Source of the DNA: Melioribacter sp051488685
Lineage (GTDB): Bacteria; Bacteroidota; Ignavibacteria; Ignavibacteriales; Melioribacteraceae
Assembly (NCBI RefSeq): GCF_051488685.1
Contig: NZ_JBPSEH010000011.1
Coordinates: 1-64,000 of the forward strand
Direction: 5' to 3'
Length of the DNA: 64,000 nt
Made by a program: the position numbers and the translations under genes. This document shows, piece after piece, positions 57,401 through 64,000 of this stretch (its first letter is position 1; every line of letters begins with the position of its first letter). The notes below the pieces were generated by a model, which saw only the letters and a program-made list of their open reading frames with translations, was not told where the DNA came from and did no database searches.

Positions 57401-57466
57401 ATCTACTTTTATCAATTATCGGCAGGCAATTATATCTCGACAAAGAAGATGATTCTACTTAAATAA
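54419..57466 (+). CDS. PL11 rhamnogalacturonan lyase with FN3, CBM-like and T9SS domains
   Basis: Cuts the rhamnogalacturonan I backbone by beta-elimination. 1015 residues: signal peptide (ends LFGQ), the PL11 eight-bladed propeller (about 25-600; GRGVIAVPAEDGGIFIGWR, SAADLDGDGQYEIVLKWDPSNS, GGTDGLRS) with several DxDGDG calcium loops. Two fibronectin III-like domains (about 605-780), a CBM35-like module (QSEDANLIGTVFVENNHLGY) and a T9SS domain (YQNYPNPFNPSTI) follow. It defines the locus as pectin-directed and makes rhamnose-rich oligosaccharides for the following enzymes. Confidence 0.94.
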   Translation: MKLVLRIIIIATMVLNYTSINLFGQSFRNENLGRGVIAVPAEDGGIFIGWRLLADDPDSIKFNIYRGNTKINDMPLSTTNFIDSAGTLNDNYKIVAVIDGNETSISEVVTPWENIYKTIPLQRPQGGRTPDGVDYTYSPNDASAADLDGDGQYEIVLKWDPSNSKDNSKSGYTGNVYLDGLELDGTLLWRIDLGRNIRAGAHYTQFIVYDLDGDGRAEVACKTADGTIDGQGNVIGDPNADYRNSSGYILAGPEYFTIFDGLTGKALATTDYLPPRGNVSLWGDSYGNRVDRFLACVAYLDGEHPSVVMCRGYYTRTVLAAWDWRNGQLTSRWVFDTDKGYPTYAGQGNHNLSVADLDGDGKDEIIYGSMAVDDDGTGLWNSGLGHGDALHVSDIDPNRPGLEVWGIHEKAQVGSALLEGRTGKIIWGTGPGDVGRGVAANLLDSYEGMECWGGTDGLRSVNNIKVGPNPPSSNFVVWWDGDLERELLDNIYIQKYGNTTQLLLKANGCASNNDTKATPSLQADLFGDWREEVIWRTSDNTALRIYTTNIPTSYRIVTLMQDRQYRLAIAWQNVGYNQPPHPSFFVGKSMFIPDSLKPPAKPINLRGTSLGDTILVEWDMNVETDVAGYLLYKGKSAEKFTDSIDVGNVTSYLDTNVKYDTTYFYALRAYDFHGNKSDLSDVISVTPTLRPEPPTAISYRHDNNSCLLMWEYSDINLISQINIYRSESKDLSSPVKFKAEKNVTSYEDKNLTKGKNYYYALTVTDTNNVESLRTGVIQITPADSFVYQSEDANLIGTVFVENNHLGYHGSAFTNFDASNSTVEFTSMPGYGGGPKTLLFRYALGNTDRTGSLIVNGKATNLTMRNTGDWTNYVIDSVEVNLNEGYNNTISFSATGSDFGNLDEIIIKSTFLTTVETISELPAKFVLYQNYPNPFNPSTIISYTIPVSNKADNSRIHVLLKVYDALGRQVATLVDEQKEPGIYTVEFKADDLPSGIYFYQLSAGNYISTKKMILLK

Positions 57467-57541
57467 ATTTTTTATATTGACAATACTTGTATGATTCATT
57501 TTCTTCTCAATTTTGTGGATTAAAAAAATACAGGAAAATCT

Positions 57542-59653
57542 ATGATAGTTAATCCTATAAGAAAATCAAATCTGTCAGCACTTTCATTTGTAATACTATT
57601 TTTAATGGGACTAACAGTTTGCGGAAAACCTGGCAAATTGACTGTACTGAATAGTAACGAATCATTTACTTCATTCAAGATAGAAAACAGGTACGGCCAT
57701 AATATTTTAATTGTACCGGCAGATACTCTGGGTGCTATTGGTTTTGTAGTTGGCGGCAAAGTTAATTGGCTTATGGGAGTACCCGAAATAAAAAAATCTT
57801 CCGATAATCAATTTATGTATTTATGGGAAAACGATTCCGACACAGTCATTTTAGTTACCAGAGAAACGGATAAAGAAATTCAATTTAATTTCAGATTGGT
57901 AAATAAAGATGTCCAACCTTCCGGCTGGATAATAAATACAAAGGCTGAGCCCGATGAATATTTTACTGGCATTTTCGAAAGAGTTGTTGATGGCCCTCAA
58001 GAAAAATCGTGGGAAAAAGATATCAAAGAAGGACTTGATTTAAGAGGACAGCGAGTTGAAGTAAAGCTAAAACCAACAGTATCTGCTTATGCTCCCTTCT
58101 ATATCTCATCGGGAAATTATGCTCTGTTTGTTAAAGGAACGTGGCCAGGTATAATCGATTTTTGTAAAGAGTTTGAAAATGTGGTTCATATATCCTTTGA
58201 AGGTTCTCAATTCTCTTTTTCATTAATGATGGATGAATCGCCTGCAGAACTTGTTAAGAGACATGCGCTTGAGACCGGTCCGTCATTTGTGCCTCCTAAA
58301 TGGGCCTTCGGACCGTGGAGATGGCGCGATGAACATTTTAATAATAAAAAATACTATGACAGTACAATTGTAGAATCTCCTTACAATTCACAGATAACCG
58401 AAGAAATATTATTAATGGCTGCTTACGATATACCATGTACAGCATATTGGATCGACAGACCGTGGGGACCGGGTGTAAGAGGTTTTGACGACTACAAAAT
58501 TGATTATGAACGCCTACCCAATTTTGAAAAAATGATTAAATGGTTGGATTCGAAAAATATTAAAACAATGCTCTGGATAGGTCCGTTCGTAATGGGGAAA
58601 ATGGCTGATACGGCAGCAGCTAAAGGCTACGAGTTGAAAAGTCGTATCTGGAAAAATTCCCGACAGGCTTTAATCGATTTCACTAATAAAGAAGCCTGTA
58701 AATGGTGGGGGGAAAACGGACCTGCAAAATTGGCTAAAATCGGCATAAAAGGTTTTAAGCTCGATCGAGCAGACGGTGAAAAGCTTCTGGATTCATTACA
58801 TTTATTTACATCAATTGGTACTAGTTACAGAGAAAACTATAACGATTATCCGCGGCAATATGTAAAAGCAACTTACGAGGCAGTTAAACCGATTTTGGGC
58901 GACGATTTTATTTTATTCCCACGTGCACAATACACTGGAAGCGCAAGATATGGAGGAATGTGGGCTGGCGATACAGGAAATCCTCCCGAAGGTCTCAGGT
59001 CTGTAATAATTGGGGCTCAAAGATGTGCTATTATGGGATATCCTATCTGGGGTTCTGATACCGGTGGCTATCCTAGAAATATTAATAGAGAAGTTACAAA
59101 ACGCTGGCTGGGTTTTTCATGTTTCTCTCCAATTATGGAAGTGGGACCCACAAATAATCGAGTCTTCTGGGATATGGATTATGAACCTTCTTTTGATGAC
59201 GAACTTCTAGCAGTGTGGCGATTCTATGCAAAGTTGAGAATGTACCTTGTAGACTATATTTATAATCATGCTAAAATTGCAAATGAAACTGGCATGCCGA
59301 TTATAAGGCCACTCTTTCTCGAATATCCCGAGCAAAAAGAGTGCTGGAAAGATTGGACTACCTATAAATTTGGAAATGATATTCTTGTATCGATTATTTG
59401 GGAAGAAGGTAAAACAAAAAAGAAAATCTATTTACCCGAAGGCGAAGTGTGGATCGATCAGTGGGATAAGAAAGAATATAACGGTGGACAATTTATTGAA
59501 GTTGATGCTCCATCTTATAAAACACCTTTCTTCATACGTAAGGGCTCAAATTTGATTTTGCCTGACTTGAATGAACTATATAAAGAATCAGTCGAAAGAA
59601 CCAGAATCAGGTATAACCTCAAAGAACTCGAATCGAGAGAAAATTGGCAATAA
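57542..59653 (+). CDS. GH31 glycosidase
   Basis: 703 residues, an N-terminal hydrophobic segment ending LTVCGK (signal peptide, perhaps a lipoprotein although the -1 Val is not canonical), then a GH31 N-domain and barrel. Nucleophile D408 in GFKLDRADGE and acid/base D477 in GGMWAGDTG are visible, with YWIDRPWGPG and WGSDTGGY as further signatures. GH31 enzymes cleave alpha-glucosides, alpha-xylosides or alpha-galactosides; in this locus it may trim side chains of pectin. The substrate is not readable from the sequence. Confidence 0.9.
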   Translation: MIVNPIRKSNLSALSFVILFLMGLTVCGKPGKLTVLNSNESFTSFKIENRYGHNILIVPADTLGAIGFVVGGKVNWLMGVPEIKKSSDNQFMYLWENDSDTVILVTRETDKEIQFNFRLVNKDVQPSGWIINTKAEPDEYFTGIFERVVDGPQEKSWEKDIKEGLDLRGQRVEVKLKPTVSAYAPFYISSGNYALFVKGTWPGIIDFCKEFENVVHISFEGSQFSFSLMMDESPAELVKRHALETGPSFVPPKWAFGPWRWRDEHFNNKKYYDSTIVESPYNSQITEEILLMAAYDIPCTAYWIDRPWGPGVRGFDDYKIDYERLPNFEKMIKWLDSKNIKTMLWIGPFVMGKMADTAAAKGYELKSRIWKNSRQALIDFTNKEACKWWGENGPAKLAKIGIKGFKLDRADGEKLLDSLHLFTSIGTSYRENYNDYPRQYVKATYEAVKPILGDDFILFPRAQYTGSARYGGMWAGDTGNPPEGLRSVIIGAQRCAIMGYPIWGSDTGGYPRNINREVTKRWLGFSCFSPIMEVGPTNNRVFWDMDYEPSFDDELLAVWRFYAKLRMYLVDYIYNHAKIANETGMPIIRPLFLEYPEQKECWKDWTTYKFGNDILVSIIWEEGKTKKKIYLPEGEVWIDQWDKKEYNGGQFIEVDAPSYKTPFFIRKGSNLILPDLNELYKESVERTRIRYNLKELESRENWQ

Positions 59654-59745
59654 AAATAATCTTTTAGCTCTCTGAGTTCTAACTCTATTTTATATCAATT
59701 AATTCTGCTTCAAGAGTAATCCCCTTGATTTAAGAAGAGGAAGGT

Positions 59746-61386
59746 ATGTATAAAAAAATAATTTTTACTCTTACGATTTTATTATCTACAGCACTTAACG
59801 TTCAGTCACAAATTTATGTTGCCGCGGATGGGAACGATGCAAATCCTGGAACTATCGATAAACCACTCAGATCGCTCCAGAAGGCGCAGGCACTGGCTAA
59901 AGCCGGCGATACGATATATATACGAGGAGGACTTTACAAAATTAAAGAAGATCAAATTTCCCGAATAGTATCGAATCTTTTTGCGTGTGTTACTTATCTG
60001 GATAAAAGTGGTTCGGAAGGGAAAACTATCAAATACTGGGCTTATCCTGGTGAAACTCCTGTATTCGATTTTTCGGAAGTTAAACCTGCCAATCAAAGAG
60101 TAGTGGGTATTTATGTAATAGGCAACTATATCCATTTGAAGGGAATCGAAATGACAGGCATTCAGACCACAATTACAACGCATACGGAATCATATTGCAT
60201 TTATAGTAAAGGGAATCACAATATATTTGAACGAATTAGTATGCACGACAACGTAGGAACAGGCTTAAGGCATTATTCGGGTGGATATAATTTATTCTTA
60301 AATTGTGATTCATACAGGAATTGGGATAATGTTTCTGAAAATAAACTTGGTGGAAACAATGATGGCTTTGGTTGCCACCCAGATGCAGGTGGGAAAGGGA
60401 ATGTCTTCAAAGGTTGTCGTGCATGGTTTAATAGTGACGACGGCTTTGATATAATAAGAGCCGACGAATCTGTTATATTCGATAGTTGCTGGGCTTTCTT
60501 TAATGGCTATTCAACTTCATTCCAGAGTCTGGGTGATGGTAATGGATTTAAAGCCGGTGGCTTTGCTCACGATACCCAGGATAAAATTCCTGATCCTGTA
60601 CCGAAGCACAAAATCGAATTCTGTATTGCAGCTGGAAACAAATCAAACGGTTTCTATTCAAATCATCACTTGAGCGGCAATGAGTGGTATAATAATACGG
60701 CCTATAAAAATAGTGTCAACTTTAATATGCTGAATCGCCCAAAACGTGAGGATGCGACTAATATTGATGGCGATGGATACGACCATGTATTAATAAATAA
60801 TTTGAGTTATCAAAAGGGATTTGGCTTAATAGATTTTGCTAATATCGATACAAGCAAAAATACACTCATTACCAATTCCTGGCAGTTCAACTTATCACTT
60901 AACGACGCCGATTTTAAAAGTCTCGATATAAATTTACTTATGTCTCCAAGAAAGGAAGACGGTAGTTTACCAGAAATCGATTTTATGCGTCCTGTTCAAA
61001 CCAACAAGGTTATTGATGCAGGAACAATTATTGGATTTCCTTATTTCGGGAATGCACCCGATTTGGGTGCCATCGAATCGGAATTCATCACTTCTATTAA
61101 TTATAACGACACTAATTTACCCGCTAACTTCAGCTTATATCAGAATTATCCCAATCCTTTTAATCTGGAGACAAATATTACATATTATTTGAAAGAACCA
61201 GCTGAAGTAAAACTTGCAATTTATAATTCCATCGGGGAGAAAATTAGTACACTTGTTAATGAGTACCAAAAACAGGGCTATTATAAATTGACATTTGACG
61301 GCAACGGTCTGGCAAGTGGAATTTATTTTTATAAATTGGATATAAATGATAAATCAATTATGAAACAAATGACGCTGCTTAAATAA
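59746..61386 (+). CDS. PL9-like pectate/rhamnogalacturonan lyase with T9SS domain
   Basis: 546 residues: signal peptide (ends VQSQ), a right-handed beta-helix (about 20-440) and a T9SS domain (YQNYPNPFNLETN, about 455-546). NNDGFGCHPDAG and CRAWFNSDDGFD match the Ca2+-binding core of PL9 lyases, where an aspartate cluster and a basic residue do beta-elimination. The extracellular location and PL11 neighbour fit pectin or rhamnogalacturonan. A GAGGAAGG ribosome-binding site precedes the start. Confidence 0.85.
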   Translation: MYKKIIFTLTILLSTALNVQSQIYVAADGNDANPGTIDKPLRSLQKAQALAKAGDTIYIRGGLYKIKEDQISRIVSNLFACVTYLDKSGSEGKTIKYWAYPGETPVFDFSEVKPANQRVVGIYVIGNYIHLKGIEMTGIQTTITTHTESYCIYSKGNHNIFERISMHDNVGTGLRHYSGGYNLFLNCDSYRNWDNVSENKLGGNNDGFGCHPDAGGKGNVFKGCRAWFNSDDGFDIIRADESVIFDSCWAFFNGYSTSFQSLGDGNGFKAGGFAHDTQDKIPDPVPKHKIEFCIAAGNKSNGFYSNHHLSGNEWYNNTAYKNSVNFNMLNRPKREDATNIDGDGYDHVLINNLSYQKGFGLIDFANIDTSKNTLITNSWQFNLSLNDADFKSLDINLLMSPRKEDGSLPEIDFMRPVQTNKVIDAGTIIGFPYFGNAPDLGAIESEFITSINYNDTNLPANFSLYQNYPNPFNLETNITYYLKEPAEVKLAIYNSIGEKISTLVNEYQKQGYYKLTFDGNGLASGIYFYKLDINDKSIMKQMTLLK

Positions 61387-61412
61387 AAATTATTCATTCA
61401 TTAAGAATTAAT

Positions 61413-64000
61413 ATGACTAAGTATAATTCTCATAGTGGTGATTTCTTCTTCTTTTTATTAATTGTTGTAATCTTTTTTTTGCGCAATGAAATCAGTTTAG
61501 GACAAAAAGATTTATGGCCTGAAATAAATTATACTACAAAACCATGGACAAGATGGTGGTGGCACGGGAGCGCAGTTACAAAGGATGACCTGAAATTTAA
61601 TATGGAAGAATTGAGCAAAGCCGGCTTCGGAGGCGTTGAAATAACTGCAATTTATGGTGTAAAAGGCTACGAAGATTATGATATAAAGTTTTTGACTCCG
61701 GAATGGATCGATATTTTGAAATATACTTTGAATGAAGCTAAAGAATTGGGACTTGGAGTTGATGTTGCCAATGCATCCGGATGGCCTTTTGGCGGTCCCT
61801 GGATTTCTGAGGAAGATGCTTGTAAGAATATCCAGTATAAAATTTATAGTTTGAAAGGAGGAGAAAAATTAAAAGAAGAGATAGAATTTATTCAGGAACC
61901 GTTAGTTAGAGCCGTAGGACGCAAAGTTGATATTTCGGAGATAAAATTCCCAATCAATGCAAATCCGAATTTACAAGAGTTAGCGCTGGATCAAGTACGC
62001 TTCGAAAGGAAATTGCCTTTAATTGCACTGATTGCTTACAACAGTAACGGTGCAATGCTCGACATAACAAATAGAGTTGACAAAAGTGGTAAATTACTCT
62101 GGACAGCTCCTGAAGGGAATTGGGAAATTTATGCACTCTTTCAAGGATGGCACGGTAAAATGGTAGAGCGAGCAAGTAGAGGAGGAGAAGGAAATGTAAT
62201 CGACCATTTTTCAGAAAAAGCGCTTAAGCATTTTTTAGAGCAATTTGATAAAAATGCAAAAGGGAAAAATCTTGACGGTATAAGAGCATTTTTCAACGAT
62301 TCTTACGAGGTAGACGATGCCATAGGCGAAGCGAACTGGACTCCACTTATGTTCGAGGAATTTAAAAGTTTGAGAGGCTACGACCTGAAGAACTATTTAC
62401 CTGCTCTTTTCGGAAAAGATTCTGATGAGATGAATTCTCGAGTGCTCACTGATTTCAGAGAAACTGTTTCCGATTTACTATTGAAGCGTTTTACTAAAGT
62501 CTGGCAAAAATGGTCCCGTAATTATAACTCAGTTGTCCGTAATCAAGCACATGGTTCGCCGGCAAATGTTCTTGACCTTTATGCGGCAAGCGATATTCCA
62601 GAAACCGAAGGCACCTTGCCTCTACGAATTAAACTTGCTACTTCAGCAGGGCATCTATCTGGTAAACAATTAATCTCTGCTGAAGCTGCTACATGGCTAA
62701 ACGAGCATTTTTTATCGACATTATCGGATGTTAAAAAAAATTTCGATCGCTATTTTGCAAATGGTGTCAATCATCTGGTTTATCACGGCACGCCGTATTC
62801 ACCACAATCAGAAGACTGGCCTGGACGGCTCTTTTACGCCTCTGTCCATTTTGCACCCACAAATACCTGGTGGGACGACCTTAAAGCTGTAAATTCTTAT
62901 GTAGCCAATTGTCAGGCATTTCTACAATCCTCCAGACCTGATAACGATATTTTACTCTATTTCCCTATTTATGATATCTGGTCAAAACAAGATGGAAATT
63001 TATTAAAACATCTGGGCACAAATAATGATGAATTAACAGAGGACCTAAAACGGCTTAGCAATTTGTTTTTGAATGAAGGGTATCAGTTTGACTTTGTTTC
63101 CGATAATCTATTGCGAATGTTGTCGGTAAAGAACGGTAAGATTGTATCCGCTAATTTTGCAGAATACAGAGTCTTAATAATTCCTGAGACAATTTTTTTA
63201 CCGCTTAATACCTTCAAAAAAATTATTGAATTAACTAAAGCAGGAGCAACAGTAGTATTTAGTAAAAACTTACCTGCTGACGTACCCGGCCTTCATAACC
63301 TCGCAGAGCGAAGAAAAAGATTCGAGAAACTCAAAAGCAATATTAAATTTGAAAAAGCTGACCAATGCCTTCTAAGCAAATTAGGAAGAGGAAGATTAAT
63401 TATAGCTGAAAATATTCAGGAAGTTTTGAATGATATAAATATTAAGCCAGAAAATTTATTGAAAGAAGGACTCTGGTTTAATCGAGTTAAACGTAAGGAG
63501 GGGCTCTGTTATTTTATTAGTAACTGGAGCGATAATGAATTTGATAAGTGGGTCAGAATACGAAGGAGTGGGAGTGATGCCCTCTGGTTCAACCCGATGG
63601 AAAGAAAGTTTGGAAAAGCAAAAGTGAAAGTCGTCAACAATGAATTTGCAGATGTCTATCTTAAACTCGACAAAGGTGAATCTATAATTTTGCAGTGGTA
63701 TTCAAACAGTCAAAACGTCGATGAATATAAATTCTATCGTGCAACAAAAGATACCGTTGAATTAAACGGCGAATGGAAAGTAACTTTTGTTAAAGGAGTC
63801 CCCACTTTACCGGATTCAATGTCTACTCATACACTGGATACATGGACAAAATTTTCTGACGAGCTAAAATGGTTCTCCGGTACTGCAAAATATACAATCA
63901 CATTCGCAAAGCCAGATTTTGCTACTGATGCAATTCAACTGGATCTCGGTAAAGTTTTTCAATCGGCTGTTGTTTTTCTTAACGGTCACAAGTTATCAAC
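61413..64000 (+). CDS. GH106 alpha-L-rhamnosidase, cut by the window edge
   Basis: At least 862 residues, open to the end of the window. Signal segment FFFFLLIVVIFFL, then the GH106 opening PWTRWWWHGSAVTKDDL and ITAIYGVKGYEDY, the FNDSYEVDDAIGEANW region, and GVNHLVYHGTPYSPQ. The C-terminal beta-sandwich (LNGEWKVTFVKGVP) has begun. GH106 enzymes release terminal L-rhamnose, the sugar the kinase, aldolase and microcompartment consume. It starts 26 bp after the PL9-like gene, in the same transcript. The end of the gene, including a possible T9SS tail, lies outside. Confidence 0.9.
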   Translation, partial: MTKYNSHSGDFFFFLLIVVIFFLRNEISLGQKDLWPEINYTTKPWTRWWWHGSAVTKDDLKFNMEELSKAGFGGVEITAIYGVKGYEDYDIKFLTPEWIDILKYTLNEAKELGLGVDVANASGWPFGGPWISEEDACKNIQYKIYSLKGGEKLKEEIEFIQEPLVRAVGRKVDISEIKFPINANPNLQELALDQVRFERKLPLIALIAYNSNGAMLDITNRVDKSGKLLWTAPEGNWEIYALFQGWHGKMVERASRGGEGNVIDHFSEKALKHFLEQFDKNAKGKNLDGIRAFFNDSYEVDDAIGEANWTPLMFEEFKSLRGYDLKNYLPALFGKDSDEMNSRVLTDFRETVSDLLLKRFTKVWQKWSRNYNSVVRNQAHGSPANVLDLYAASDIPETEGTLPLRIKLATSAGHLSGKQLISAEAATWLNEHFLSTLSDVKKNFDRYFANGVNHLVYHGTPYSPQSEDWPGRLFYASVHFAPTNTWWDDLKAVNSYVANCQAFLQSSRPDNDILLYFPIYDIWSKQDGNLLKHLGTNNDELTEDLKRLSNLFLNEGYQFDFVSDNLLRMLSVKNGKIVSANFAEYRVLIIPETIFLPLNTFKKIIELTKAGATVVFSKNLPADVPGLHNLAERRKRFEKLKSNIKFEKADQCLLSKLGRGRLIIAENIQEVLNDINIKPENLLKEGLWFNRVKRKEGLCYFISNWSDNEFDKWVRIRRSGSDALWFNPMERKFGKAKVKVVNNEFADVYLKLDKGESIILQWYSNSQNVDEYKFYRATKDTVELNGEWKVTFVKGVPTLPDSMSTHTLDTWTKFSDELKWFSGTAKYTITFAKPDFATDAIQLDLGKVFQSAVVFLNGHKLS

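Overview
The window reads as an AT-rich chromosome segment from a Gram-negative polysaccharide degrader of the Bacteroidota/Chlorobi/Ignavibacteriota group. I infer Ignavibacteriota, Melioribacter-like. The basis is the repeated type IX secretion (T9SS) C-terminal domain with the NYPNPFNP motif on extracellular enzymes, TonB-dependent receptors with a carboxypeptidase-like N-domain, a hybrid two-component system, and a fucose/rhamnose-type bacterial microcompartment (BMC). No rRNA or tRNA gene was recognised.

Layout. (1) 1-8821: the 3' part of a type I CRISPR-Cas locus (cas3, cas4, cas1, cas2), a leader, and an array of 70 repeats and 69 spacers. The array contains a duplicated block of 13 spacers, and its two distal repeats are lengthened by a 20-bp palindrome. 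(2) 8822-10212: decayed DNA, including a minus-strand remnant of a phage virion-morphogenesis-like gene. (3) 10213 to about 33.6 kb: a beta-glucan utilisation locus with a hybrid sensor/regulator, a GH30 lipoprotein, a mutarotase-like protein, a GPH sugar symporter, a GH16 laminarinase, a cytoplasmic GH94/GH149-type phosphorylase, a TonB receptor, a T9SS-sorted beta-helix protein, a GH55-like double beta-helix protein, a decayed mutarotase-like pseudogene and a phosphoesterase. Paired 8-bp direct repeats spaced 21 bp apart precede the GH30 and transporter genes and look like the regulator's binding sites. (4) 33.8-36.7 kb, minus strand: a secreted beta-helix protein and a patatin-like phospholipase.

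(5) 36.8-46.3 kb: a BMC operon with PduL, CoA-acylating aldehyde dehydrogenase, class II aldolase, acetate/propionate-type kinase, three hexameric and four pentameric shell proteins, a small unknown protein with a targeting-like helix, and a LutC plus fused LutB-LutA lactate oxidation pair. A sigma70-like promoter overlapped by a perfect 20-bp palindrome precedes it. The same palindrome lies upstream of the LacI-family gene that follows the operon. (6) 47.8-64 kb: rhamnulokinase and a rhamnogalacturonan/pectin locus (TonB receptor, T9SS beta-helix protein, PL11 lyase, GH31, PL9-like lyase, GH106 alpha-L-rhamnosidase running off the end).

Parts 5 and 6 form one inferred pathway. Rhamnogalacturonan is cut outside the cell, rhamnose is released by GH106 and phosphorylated after isomerisation, rhamnulose-1-phosphate is split by the aldolase, lactaldehyde is oxidised in the microcompartment through lactyl-CoA and lactyl-phosphate to lactate, and LutBA/C passes lactate to pyruvate. 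No SusD-like gene is seen. Instead each TonB receptor is followed by a homologous secreted beta-helix protein, the most interesting candidate for an undescribed arrangement here.
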